From Bog-473 sp963728845 (GTDB lineage: Bacteria > Actinomycetota > Acidimicrobiia > Acidimicrobiales > RAAP-2), in assembly GCA_963728845.1 (NCBI GenBank), contig CAVSLS010000052.1:186001-250000 (forward strand): DNA of 64,000 nt, written 5' to 3'. The notes beneath the pieces were generated by a model. It ran no database searches. It was not told the origin of the DNA and was given only the letters and a program-made list of their open reading frames with translations. How positions within the stretch are numbered: the first letter of the stretch is position 1; each line of letters opens with the position of its first letter. This document shows, in pieces, positions 52,922 through 62,555 of this stretch. The translations under genes and the position numbers were made by a program.

Positions 52922-52984
52922 CCGGCCCAGGGCCACCCGGGCCTACCCGGGACCCACGGGGCCCGGCCCCTGCGCTCCCGACCG

Positions 52985-55141
52985 TCAGCTCTTGAACAGG
53001 TACTCCCCCTCGTCCTCGCTCAACAAGAGGCGTACCTCGTCGGCCAGGCCAGGGTGCGCCTGGAGCTGCGGGTCCTCGCCCACGACGGCCTCGGCCACCC
53101 GGCGCGCCTCCTCCAGGAGCGCGAGGTCGCCCGGGTCGGTCAGCGACGCCAGCCGCAGGTCGCTCTGCCCCTTCTGGCGGGCGCCGAGCAGCGTGCCCTC
53201 GCCCCGGACGCGCAGGTCCGCCTCGGCCAGGGCGAAGCCGTCCGTCGAGCCCGCCACCGCCGTCAGCCGCTCGTTGCCCTCCTCGCCGCCGAGCAGGTAG
53301 CACCAGCTGGCTGCGGGGCCCCGCCCGACCCGGCCCCGCAGCTGGTGCAGCTGGGCGATCCCGAAGCGATCGGCGCTCTCGACCACCATCACCGTCGCCT
53401 CGGGCACGTCCACCCCGACCTCAATGACCGTCGTGGCCACCAGCACCTCGAGCTCACCGGCCCGGAAGCGGTCCATGACCTCCTCGCGGGCCGCGGGCGC
53501 CATCTGCCCGTGCATGAGCCCGACCCTCAGGCCGGCCAGTTCGCCGGCGGACAGCCGCTCGAACTCCTCGGTCGCCGACTTCGCCTCGACCCGCAGGGAC
53601 TCCCCGACCAGCGGGCAGACGACGAAGGCGCGGTGACCCGCCGCCACCTCCGACCGCACCCGTTCCCAGGCGGGGGCCTGGCCGGCATGCCCCTCCCCCG
53701 GCAGCCACTCGGTCGTCACGGGGTTGCGGCCGGGCGGCAGCTCGTCGAGCGTGGTCAGGTCGAGGTCACCGAAGATCACCATGGCGGCGGTGCGCGGGAT
53801 CGGTGTGGCCGTCATCACGAGCAGGTCGGGGTCGCCGTCCGCCCCCTTGGACCGCAGCGTCGCCCGCTGCTCCACGCCGAAGCGGTGCTGCTCGTCGATC
53901 ACCACGCAGCCGAGCGAACCGAAGGCGACCTCCTCGGTCAACAGGGCGTGGGTGCCGACCACGATGCCGACGTCGCCCGAAGCCAAACCATCGAGCACCG
54001 CGGCGCGCGCCTTCCCCTTCACCCTGCTCGTCAGCAACTCGACGCGCACCTCGCCGCCCCCCATGCCGCCGGGCCCCTCCAGATCGCCCAGGAGCGCGCG
54101 CACCGCCGAGATGTGCTGCTCGGCCAACACCTCGGTCGGCACCATGAGCGCGCCCTGGTGCGCGCTCTGCACCGCGGCCAACAACGCGGCCAGGGCGACG
54201 ACGGTCTTGCCCGAGCCGACGTCTCCCTGGAGCAGCCGGTGCATCGGGAAGGGGCCGGCCATGTCGGCCACGATCACCGCCAGGGCTCGCCGCTGCGCCT
54301 TCGTGAGCTCGTAGGGCAGCCGGGCCAAGAAGCGCGCCACGAGGGTGTCCGAGACCGAGCCCGTGACCTCCCGCGGTGACACGTCGTGGTGCAGCGCGCG
54401 GGCGTTGACCTCGAAGGCGCGCCGACGCAGGACGAGTGCCAGTTGCAGCCGGAAGAGCTCGTCGAACACGAGCCGCCGCCGGGCCGGCTCGACCACGGCG
54501 AGCGACTCGGGGGCGTGGATGGCCCGGAACGCCTCGGTCCGCTCCCACACTGCGAGCGACGACCGCCACTCGGGCGGCAACGGGTCGGCGAGCTCGCCCG
54601 CCCGGGCGAGCGCCTCCTCCACGAACTCCCCGATCTCCCACGAGGTCAGCCCCGCCTTGGCCGAGGCGGGGTACACGGGCAGGATCCGCAAGGTCCGCCG
54701 GCCGGGGGTCACCCCCGCCACGACGTCGACCACCGGATTGACCATCTGGCGGGCTCCCCGGTACTCGCCGACCTTGCCGAAGAAGATGGCCTCGGTGCCC
54801 GCCTCGAGCTGCTTGGCCCGCCATGGCTGGTTGAAGAAGACGACGGCCAGCCGGCCCGTGTCGTCGCGCACCGTCAGCTCGACCACGGCGCGCCCGTTCC
54901 GGGCCCGCCTCGACCGCGCCGAATGCACCGTCGCCAGGACCGCAGCCTCGTCGCCCACGTCGAGTCCCGAGACGTCGGCCTGGCGGGTGCGGTCGATGTA
55001 GCGGCGGGGGTACGTCGTCACCAGGTCGAGGACCGATTCGACGCCGAGCTCGGCCAGGCGGGTCGCCTTGCGCTCCGACACCGACTCGAGCACCGACACG
55101 GGCCGGGTGCTCAGGTCGCGGAGGGTGCGGCCGTTACTCAA
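52985..55141 (-). CDS. recG: ATP-dependent DNA helicase RecG
   Basis: RecG reverses stalled forks and resolves branched DNA. 718 residues: wedge/OB domain (DVGDEAAVLATVHSARSRRA), Walker A LLQGDVGSGKTVVALAALLA, DEQHRFGVEQRATL (DExH-type), VMTATPIPRTAAM and LHQLRGRVGRGPAASWCYLL. Intact. TTG 55141 overlaps the end of the DAK gene by eight bases. Confidence 0.95.
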   Translation of the reverse strand: MSNGRTLRDLSTRPVSVLESVSERKATRLAELGVESVLDLVTTYPRRYIDRTRQADVSGLDVGDEAAVLATVHSARSRRARNGRAVVELTVRDDTGRLAVVFFNQPWRAKQLEAGTEAIFFGKVGEYRGARQMVNPVVDVVAGVTPGRRTLRILPVYPASAKAGLTSWEIGEFVEEALARAGELADPLPPEWRSSLAVWERTEAFRAIHAPESLAVVEPARRRLVFDELFRLQLALVLRRRAFEVNARALHHDVSPREVTGSVSDTLVARFLARLPYELTKAQRRALAVIVADMAGPFPMHRLLQGDVGSGKTVVALAALLAAVQSAHQGALMVPTEVLAEQHISAVRALLGDLEGPGGMGGGEVRVELLTSRVKGKARAAVLDGLASGDVGIVVGTHALLTEEVAFGSLGCVVIDEQHRFGVEQRATLRSKGADGDPDLLVMTATPIPRTAAMVIFGDLDLTTLDELPPGRNPVTTEWLPGEGHAGQAPAWERVRSEVAAGHRAFVVCPLVGESLRVEAKSATEEFERLSAGELAGLRVGLMHGQMAPAAREEVMDRFRAGELEVLVATTVIEVGVDVPEATVMVVESADRFGIAQLHQLRGRVGRGPAASWCYLLGGEEGNERLTAVAGSTDGFALAEADLRVRGEGTLLGARQKGQSDLRLASLTDPGDLALLEEARRVAEAVVGEDPQLQAHPGLADEVRLLLSEDEGEYLFKS

Positions 55142-56821
55142 TCCCCAGCAGGTACGGGTAGAGAGGCTGGCCGCCCTGGTGCACCTCGAGCACGACGTCG
55201 GGGTACTCCTCGGAGAGCCACTCCTCGATCCGCCTCGTGTCCGCCACCCGGGCCCCCTCGCCCTCGATGAGCGTCACGAGCTCGTGCGACTCGTCCAGCA
55301 GCCGGCTGAGGAGGAGCCGGGTGCACACGACGGGGTTGTCGGCGATCGCCACCACCCCGTCGCGCGAGATCCCGATGTAGTCGCCCTCGTGCACCTCGCC
55401 GGCGTCGGTCACCGAGTCGCGCACGGCGCGGGTGACCTCGGCCGGGACGACGCGGGCCGCCGACTCGGTCATGGAGGCGACGTTGGCGTCGACCGCCGCG
55501 GCCGGGTCGTACGCCAACAGGGCGGCGAACCCCTCGACGATCGACCCCGTCGCCACGACCCGCACCTTCTTGCCGCTCAGCGAGTCGACCTGCTCGGCCA
55601 CGGGACGGATGTTCTTGTTGTTGGGCAGGATGACGACCTCGTCGGAGGGGACCGCCTCGACGGCTTTGACCAGTTCGGCCGTCGCCGGGTTCATCGTCTG
55701 TCCGCCGACGACGAGGTGGTGCACGCCCAGGGAGCGGAAGATGCGACCGATCCCGTCGCCCGAGACCACGGCCACGACGCTCGTCGTGGGCGGCGGTCCC
55801 GTCCCCTCGATGCTGGGCCCCGCCCCGGGCGCGCCCACGCTCTCGCGCACCCAGCGCTCCTCTTCGACCTGCTCGTCGAGGTCGGTGACCCGGATCCGCT
55901 GCGGCCGCCCGGCGTCCAGGCCGGCCTCGACGGCAGCGCCGATGTCGTTCGTGTGGATGTGGCAGTTCCACAGGCCGTCGCCCCCGACGACCACGATGGA
56001 GTCGCCGACGCCCGCCCACACCTCCTTGAAGGCCTCAATGGAGTCGTCGGGCGCGGCGAGCAGGTACATCACCTCGTAGCGCAGGTCGCCGAGATGCTCG
56101 CCGTCGACCTGCCCTCACCTCGTCGGGCCCCCCGCCGGCGGCCCAGCCACCGTTGAGCGCCGAGAGATCCGGCGCCGGGACGCCGGACGGTTCGGGCAGC
56201 GGCCGGCCGTCGAGGACGTGGAGGAACGCATCGAGGAGGAGCAGGAACCCTGCGCCCCCGGCGTCCACCACGCCGGCTTGGGCCAGCACGGGCAGCATCT
56301 CGGGCGTCCGGGCCAGCGCGTCGGCCGCCTCGCTGCGGGCGGTCTCCACGACGCCCACCAGGCCCGACCCGTCGCGTCGCTCCCGTCGCGGCCGCCGAGG
56401 CCACGGTCAGGATGGTTCCCTCGACCGGCCGCACCACGGCCCGGCGGGCGAGCTCGGAGGCGTGGGTGAGCGACTCGACCAGCAGGTCGGGTCCCACGCC
56501 CGCCTCCCCGGCCGCCCCCATGCGCTCGCTCATGCCGCGCAGGAGCTGGGAAAGGATGACGCCGGAGTTCCCCCGGGCCCCCATGAGCGACCCGTGCCCG
56601 ATGGCCTTGCAGACCCCGGCCAGGTCGCCGCCGGCCTCGACGCCCTCGAGCTCGCTGACCACGGCCTCGAGGGTGAGGGCCATGTTGGTGCCGGTGTCGC
56701 CGTCGGGCACCGGGTAGACGTTCAACCGGTTGATGTCGCTCTGGTGCAACCGGAGGGCGTCCCGGTAGCCCCCCATCACGGCGCGCAGGTCGTCGGCGCG
56801 CAGGGTCGCCGGGGAGGTCAT
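55134..56821 (-). CDS. DAK2-domain fatty-acid kinase-like protein, two frameshifts
   Basis: A FakA-like kinase, ~560 residues joined. ATG 56821 begins the DAK2 domain (MGGYRDALRLHQSDINRLNV; YPVPDGDTGTNMALTLEAVV; GARGNSGVILSQLLRGMSER). The frame changes near 56380 (on to ARSEAADALARTPEMLPVLA; QAGVVDAGGAGFLLLLDAF) and near 56110 (on to DSIVVVGGDGLWNCHIHTND). The last domain ends VVLEVHQGGQPLYPYLLGIE. FakA phosphorylates fatty acids with a FakB partner; none is seen here. Gene order DAK-recG is standard. The frameshifts are likely indel errors. Confidence 0.88.
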
Positions 56822-56903
56822 GGCAGGGGATGCTAACCTTTAGGCCGTTCGTGAAGGCCTGCGTGGTCCGTCGACCGCGGCCTCCCCTCAGGAAGGTTCA
56901 CCC

Positions 56904-57122
56904 ATGGCATCGGTGTGCGAGATCTGCGGAAAGAAGCCCTCGTTCGGCATGAACGTGAGCCACTCGCACCGGCGCACCAAGCGGCGCTGGAACCCCAACG
57001 TGCAACGGGTGCGCGCCGTGGTGGACGGTGCACCGAAACGGATTCACGTGTGCACGTCGTGCATCCGGGCCGGCAAGGTGACAAAGCGGCCGCGCCGGTC
57101 GCACCAACCGGCCGCCGGCTGA
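56904..57122 (+). CDS. rpmB: 50S ribosomal protein L28
   Basis: 72 residues: MASVCEICGKKPSFGMNVSH and RWNPNVQRVRAVVDGAPKRI, then HVCTSCIRAGKV. Two CxxC pairs mark the zinc-binding form. AGGAAGG lies upstream of ATG 56904. It diverges from the DAK gene, as usual. Confidence 0.95.
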   Translation: MASVCEICGKKPSFGMNVSHSHRRTKRRWNPNVQRVRAVVDGAPKRIHVCTSCIRAGKVTKRPRRSHQPAAG

Positions 57123-57139
57123 CCCCTCGGGGCGCTCGC

Positions 57140-57814
57140 TCAGCCCCCGCCTGACTGGGCGGTCCGTCCCCCCATGGGTGCATCATCGAGGGGCAAGGCC
57201 TTCCACGCACCACGGTTCCAGATTCGTCGAGCCGTCCAGGTCTGGCCATCCCAGTAGCTCTGCTCACCTGCGCCGAGGACTCCAGTCCGATGCCAGCCTG
57301 TTGGCGTTTCTTCGCCCCGTTCGGTTGGCGCGGCGGGCGGAGGTGCTTGCGCCGGCGGCGCGGCTCCGGCCACGCCGGGGGCCATTGCAGGCGACTGGGC
57401 CTGGAACGTCGGCGCGCTCGGGACGACTGTTGCCGGGCCACCGGGACCGCCGACCGGCGGTGGCACGAAGGTCATCCCGCCCGTCGGGGGCCGTCGGGAG
57501 CGGGCCTCGCGCATCACCGGCCACTCCGAGAAGGCGAACACCAGGAACATGACGAAGTTGGCGATCCCCACCAAGAGGTCGATCGTGCCGAGGAATTGAA
57601 AGTCGTTCGTCAACGTCGTCACGCTCGAGGAACCGAACGCCTGACCGAACGAGTCGTTGGCCAAGACCGCGAACGTGACGATGCACATGACCGGCATGGC
57701 CAACGGCAGAAGGATCCACCAGGGCGAGTACCCCGCCTTCGTGATGATCTGGACGTACGCCACGATGATGACGGCAAAGACCACGATCGCGATCACCAGC
57801 GACACGTAATGCAC
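57140..57814 (-). CDS. Multi-pass membrane protein with C-terminal DUF2510
   Basis: 224 residues from GTG 57814 (after GAGGTGGGG). Three membrane segments occupy the first ~100 residues (YVSLVIAIVVFAVIIVAYVQ; PWWILLPLAMPVMCIVTFAV; LLVGIANFVMFLVFAF). A Pro/Ala-rich linker follows, and a DUF2510-like motif (GWHRTGVLGAGEQSYWDGQT) closes it. The membrane part resembles DUF5684. Function unknown; compare the DUF2510 protein at 20868-21218. Confidence 0.8.
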   Translation of the reverse strand: MHYVSLVIAIVVFAVIIVAYVQIITKAGYSPWWILLPLAMPVMCIVTFAVLANDSFGQAFGSSSVTTLTNDFQFLGTIDLLVGIANFVMFLVFAFSEWPVMREARSRRPPTGGMTFVPPPVGGPGGPATVVPSAPTFQAQSPAMAPGVAGAAPPAQAPPPAAPTERGEETPTGWHRTGVLGAGEQSYWDGQTWTARRIWNRGAWKALPLDDAPMGGRTAQSGGG

Positions 57815-57830
57815 AAGCCCCACCTCGCCA

Positions 57831-57860
57831 AATCCGCCTGAATCCGCCTGAACCCGCCTG
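57831..57860. repeat. 10-bp tandem repeat
   Basis: Three consecutive units of AATCCGCCTG (the third AACCCGCCTG) lie upstream of the DUF2510 membrane gene on its promoter side. Possible binding-site array or a simple expansion. Confidence 0.8.
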
Positions 57861-58000
57861 AACTTGCGCTGCATCGTACTCGCTCGCGTGCGGCTCAGCG
57901 GCCGGAGGGCTGGCATACTTGTCATCGGAGGAACAATTCCCCGGGTCTTTGGCGAGACCCGGTCGGCGGGTTGCCGGCAGGCAACGGGAGGAAGGCGGGT

Positions 58001-59687
58001 ATGGCCGACGACGGCGAGGTTCACACGTCGGCAGGGGCACCTGCCAACCAGGAAGCAGTCCTGCCCGTTGACCCTCCGCCCGACCCCCCCACGAGCGCTA
58101 CTGGGCGCGCCGGGACAAGGGTGCGTCGTCCCCCAGCTGTGCCGGACGGCCGCCTCCCCCACCTCCGACGGGCGCGACACCTGGGCGATGGCAGCCCGGC
58201 CCAACGCCAACGCCAACGCCAACGCCAACCACAACGCAGAGCATGGCTCCCCCGACGGCGTGGTCCGCACCGCCATCCCGCTACACGCCCCCCGACACGC
58301 GCGGAAGAACTGGATCATCGGCATCGTCGCGGCTGTCGTCCTCATCATCGGCGCCATCAGTGCGGCAGAACTTGCCAGCAGCAATCTGCGCCACGCAGTC
58401 GCCGCCCAAGGCCTCACCGCGAACCAGCCGGACCAGCCCGCGCACAACACGATTGCCTGGTACTGGGGCACCTACGAGGTGAAGCAGGGGGAGATATCGG
58501 CCCAACCGCCTCCACCACCGCCACGGCTTGGGCCGCAACAACTCAAGGTGTCCCCTGACCTCACACTCGAACAGATCGTCAGCGCATCCGACTCCATCGG
58601 TGCCACCTACTACGAGGGCCTCGACCCGCAGGGGAACGCCTGGGCCTGGGGCACCACGACGTCCGGAGCTCTCGGCAACGACTCGGGCGCGGACGATACC
58701 CAGCCGATCGAGGTGTCGATGCCACCGGGAATCGGGTTTACCCACATCGTCACCAGCGATGGTGCCGTCCTCGCGCTCGACCGGACCGGGCACATCTGGA
58801 GCTGGGGTTACGACGGCGGAGGACAACTGGGCATTGCGACTCAGGCCACCGACGTTCCGACGCCCACACCCCTGGACGCGCCTGCGACGATCCGGTTCAC
58901 CACCATCTCTGTCGGCCCCTACGACGCTCTTGCCATCGACACGAGTGGACGCGCGTGGTCGTGGGGCACCGGCTCACTCGGTGATGGGAACGCGGCGCGG
59001 ACCAGCCTGGTGCCCGTACCCGTGGACTTGCCCCCAGGAGTGAAGGTCACCGCCGTGTCGGCCGGTGGCGATCACAGCCTGGCGCTCGACTCGACGGGCA
59101 AGGCCTGGGCATGGGGTCGCGACCTCTACGGGGACCTTGGGGTCAGCGCGAGCAACACCGCCACGGGGGCCGCGGCGTGTGGACCCGTCTGGCACGTTTC
59201 GAACTGCGCCGACACGCCGGTGCCGGTGGCCATGCCTCCAGGAGTGACCTTCACGGCCATCGTGGCGGCCGCAGACTCCTACAGCGAGGCACTGGACACG
59301 ACGGGCAAGGCCTGGGCGTGGGGAGCCAACGTCGAGGGGGAGTTGGGATCGGACAGTGAGTCCGTGACCAACGAACCGTGTGAACTGACCGGTCCCTGCA
59401 CTTCGGCGCCCCTCTCCGTGACCATGCCGTCGGGCATCCGCTTCGTCGCCCTGGTCGTCACCGATGAGGACACCGCAGCCCTCGACAGTCGGGGTCATGT
59501 GTGGTGGTGGGGCAAGGACGCATTCGGTCAGCTCGGCACCGGAAGCAACGCCTGCCTCAGCGCGGTGGGAACCGTGAGCGCCGGACCGTGCAGCGCCGCG
59601 GCACTTGCGCTCGCCATGCCGTCCGGGATCACAGTCAAGTCGATCGCCGTCTCGCCGTACGCCGTGATGGGCCTTCCCAGGACGTGA
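58001..59687 (+). CDS. Membrane-anchored RCC1-repeat (beta-propeller) protein
   Basis: A single-pass membrane protein with an external RCC1-type propeller. GGGAGGAAG precedes ATG 58001, which opens MADDGEVHTSAGAPANQEAV, but the main frame differs and begins no later than ATG 58188 (MAARPNANANANANH); so either a frameshift lies at 58100-58190 or 58188 is the real start. The helix is NWIIGIVAAVVLIIGAISAA. Six RCC1 repeats follow, each with a core such as GHIWSWGYDGGGQLG or GKAWAWGRDLYGDLG. Some repeats carry Cys-rich inserts. Probably binds a protein or carbohydrate outside the cell; ligand unknown. Confidence 0.85.
58203..58226 (+). repeat. 6-bp tandem repeat encoding Asn-Ala
   Basis: Four perfect units of AACGCC, followed by degenerate ones, encode NANANANA at the N-terminus of the RCC1 protein. 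Unit number could vary between strains without a frame change. Confidence 0.85.
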
Positions 59688-59699
59688 GCCTTGGCTCCG

Positions 59700-59719
59700 A
59701 GGAGCCCCTCCGGGCTCCT
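59700..59719. terminator. Bidirectional hairpin between convergent genes
   Basis: AGGAGCCC and GGGCTCCT form a perfect eight-pair stem around CTCC. It lies 12 bases after the RCC1 stop and contains the thiL stop codon. The position between convergent genes suits a shared terminator, though no T tract is present. Confidence 0.55.
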
Positions 59720-60668
59720 ACCCCAGCCGGTGCTGCCACCCCAGCCGGTCGAGCACGCCGGCCACCCAGGGTGCGGCCACCTCGGGTCGTCGGTGAAGAG
59801 GCCGATCGGGATCGGCCGACGCAGCCCGGCGACTCGTGAACCGATCGGTGGAGCTCGGGCGCCGCTCACCCTCGTCACTGCGATGAGCAGCTCGTAGTCC
59901 TCCCCGCCCCCGAGTGCCTCTTCGAGCGTCGCCCCCGCGGCCACCGGCACGTCGTCGAGGACGAACCCGACGCCCCGAAGCGTCGGCCAGACGGTGCAGG
60001 TCGAGCGCCAGGCCGTCGGAGACGTCGATCATGGCGTGTGCTCCCGCTCGCCGGGCCGCCTCGCCCTCTCGCAGGCGTGCCACGGGCCGCCGGTAGGCAT
60101 CTCCCGAGCCCGAGCGAGCCCGAGCCCGCACCCGCCCGCAGCTCGCGCAACCCCGCCGCCGAGCCACCACAGGGACCGGTCACGAGCACGCGCGTCGCCG
60201 GCCGACGCTCCCGAACGAGACACCGCCGCACCGTCCCCCTCGACGGTCCCCAACACCGTCACGGCCACCACCAGCTTCGCCCGCCGCCGACACGTCGCCC
60301 CCCACCACGGGGCACCCGGTCGCCGTCGACGCCTCGGCCACCCCGCCCATCACCCCCAGCGCGACCTCTCCATGTCCCGCACCACCCGGCACGCAGAGCG
60401 CGACCAGGGCCCCCAGCGGCGAGGCTCCCATGGCCGCCAGGTCGCTCAGGGCGCCCATCAGCGCCTTCCAGCCCACGTCGGCGGCGGTGCACACCGACAG
60501 GTCCACATGGACGCCCTCGACGACGCTGTCGACCGAGACGACGACCGAGCCGCCGCCGGGGACGTCCACGACGGCGGCGTCGTCGCGTAGTCCGAACGCC
60601 CCAATTCCATTTCCGACCATGCCTCGGATACGCTCTAGAACCTCATCCTCACGATCAACAGTGGGCAA
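59718..60668 (-). pseudogene. thiL: Thiamine-monophosphate kinase with multiple frameshifts
   Basis: ThiL makes thiamine diphosphate. Parts are spread over all three frames: GIGAFGLRDDAAVVDVPGGG, SVVVSVDSVVEGVHVDLSVC, VGWKALMGALSDLAAMGASP and GGDVSAAGE in the first; VVAVTVLGTVEGDG in the second; then HAMIDVSDGLALDLHRLADA, LEEALGGGEDYELLIAVTRV and the tail VAAPWVAGVLDRLGWQHRLG. At least four frame changes are needed, all in GC-rich runs. Landmarks are in the right order and none is missing, so the gene may be intact in the cell and damaged in the assembly. The best start is TTG 60668. Confidence 0.8.
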
Positions 60669-60754
60669 TGTGCCGAGGTTTGGGGGATCCCACGGCTCAT
60701 GCCTAGCATTGGACCCCACCGAAACCGGTCGGACGAAGGAGCTGATCCCCCGCA

Positions 60755-62548
60755 ATGGCGCCAACCAAGAACGCGAAACTCCTGGCCTGGGTCGAGGAAG
60801 TGGCTGCGCTGACCACGCCCGACCGCATCGAGTGGTGCGACGGCTCGGCCGACGAGTACGACCGGCTCTGCCAGGAGCTCGTCGACGCCGGCACCTTCAC
60901 GGCACTGAGCGACGCCAAGCGGCCCAACAGCTACTGGGCCCACTCGGATCCCGGCGACGTGGCCCGGGTCGAGGACCGCACGTTCATCTGCTCCGAGAAG
61001 GAGATCGACGCCGGCCCGACCAACAACTGGTGCGAGCCCACGGAGATGCGCGAGAGGCTCAACGGGCTCTTGAGGGGCGCCATGCGGGGCCGCACCATGT
61101 ACGTCGTCCCCTTCTCCATGGGCCCACTGGGCTCCGACATCGCCCACATCGGGGTCCAGCTGACCGATTCGGCCTACGTCGCGGTCTCCATGAAGATCAT
61201 GACCCGCATGGGCACGGGCGCCCTCGAGGTGCTGGGCGACGACGGCGTCTTCGTCCCCTGCCTGCACTCGGTCGGCGCGCCCCTCGAGCCGGGCCAGCAG
61301 GACGTCCCCTGGCCCTGCAACGCGGACAACAAGTACATCGTCCACTTCCCCGAGACCCGGGAGATCGTCTCGTTCGGCTCGGGCTACGGGGGCAACGCGC
61401 TGCTGGGCAAGAAGTGCTTCGCGTTGCGCATCGCCTCGGTGATGGCCCGAGACGCCGGCTGGATGGCCGAGCACATGCTCATCCTCAAGCTCACCTCCCC
61501 CGAGGGCGAGACGCGCTACATCGCCGGCGCCTTCCCGTCCGCCTGTGGCAAGACCAACCTGGCCATGCTCATACCCACCATCGACGGGTGGAAGGTCGAG
61601 ACGATCGGTGACGACATCTGCTGGATGAAGTTCGGCTCCGACGGCCGCCTCTACGCCATCAATCCCGAGGCCGGGTTCTTCGGCGTTGCGCCCGGCACCA
61701 ACACCCACACCAACCCCAACGCCATCTTGACCCTCGACGGGAACTGCATCTTCACGAACACCGCGCTGACCGACGACGGCGACATCTGGTGGGAGGGCAT
61801 GACGGAAGAGCCGCCGGCCCACATGACGGACTGGAAGGGCGAGGAGTGGACGCCCGCCAAGGGCACCACGGCGGCCCACCCGAACGCGCGCTTCACCGCG
61901 CCGGCCGCCCAGGACCCCGCCATCGCTCCCGAGTGGGAGGACCCCAAGGGCGTGCCGATCAGCGCCGTCCTCTTCGGCGGCCGCCGCGCCTCGGTCGTCC
62001 CGCTCGTGTTCCAGTCCCATGACTGGGAGCACGGCGTCTTCCTCGGCTCCATCATGGCGTCGGAGACCACCGCGGCCCAGGCCGGCGCAGTCGGCAACCT
62101 GCGCCGCGACCCGTTCGCCATGCTGCCGTTCTGCGGTTACAACATGGCCGACTACTTCGCGCACTGGCTTCGCATCGGCGCGGAAGCTCCCGATCGCGAC
62201 GCCCTCCCCAAGCTCTTCTACGTCAACTGGTTCCGCAAGGACGCCGACGGCAGATTCCTGTGGCCCGGCTACGGCGAGAACTCCCGCGTGCTCGAGTGGA
62301 TCTTCCATCGCGTCACCGACAAGGCGCCCGCCGTCGAAACGCCGATCGGCGCCGTCCCGACCCTCGACGCCATCGACACCGACGGTCTCGACGTGACGCC
62401 CGAGCACATGGCAGAGCTCCTGCGGGTCGACACCGACGGCTGGCGCGCCGAAGTCCCCCTGATCAAGGAGTACTACGCCCAGTTCGGCGACCGGCTCCCC
62501 CGGGCGCTGGCCGACCAGGTGGACGCGCTCGAGAAGCGCCTGGGCTGA
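60755..62548 (+). CDS. pckG: Phosphoenolpyruvate carboxykinase (GTP)
   Basis: Converts oxaloacetate to PEP in gluconeogenesis using GTP. 597 residues: RTMYVVPFSMGPLGSDIAHI, SFGSGYGGNALLGKKCFALR, the P-loop AGAFPSACGKTNLAMLIP with the reactive Cys, INPEAGFFGVAPGTN and FGGRRASVVPLVFQSHDWEH. Intact, in contrast to its neighbours. ATG 60755 is the natural start (MAPTKNAKLLAWVEEVAAL). Confidence 0.97.
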   Translation: MAPTKNAKLLAWVEEVAALTTPDRIEWCDGSADEYDRLCQELVDAGTFTALSDAKRPNSYWAHSDPGDVARVEDRTFICSEKEIDAGPTNNWCEPTEMRERLNGLLRGAMRGRTMYVVPFSMGPLGSDIAHIGVQLTDSAYVAVSMKIMTRMGTGALEVLGDDGVFVPCLHSVGAPLEPGQQDVPWPCNADNKYIVHFPETREIVSFGSGYGGNALLGKKCFALRIASVMARDAGWMAEHMLILKLTSPEGETRYIAGAFPSACGKTNLAMLIPTIDGWKVETIGDDICWMKFGSDGRLYAINPEAGFFGVAPGTNTHTNPNAILTLDGNCIFTNTALTDDGDIWWEGMTEEPPAHMTDWKGEEWTPAKGTTAAHPNARFTAPAAQDPAIAPEWEDPKGVPISAVLFGGRRASVVPLVFQSHDWEHGVFLGSIMASETTAAQAGAVGNLRRDPFAMLPFCGYNMADYFAHWLRIGAEAPDRDALPKLFYVNWFRKDADGRFLWPGYGENSRVLEWIFHRVTDKAPAVETPIGAVPTLDAIDTDGLDVTPEHMAELLRVDTDGWRAEVPLIKEYYAQFGDRLPRALADQVDALEKRLG

Positions 62549-62555
62549 GCCCGGC

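Noticed and set aside
52883..54379. Plus-strand open frame of 498 codons over recG
   Set aside because: Antisense to an intact RecG.
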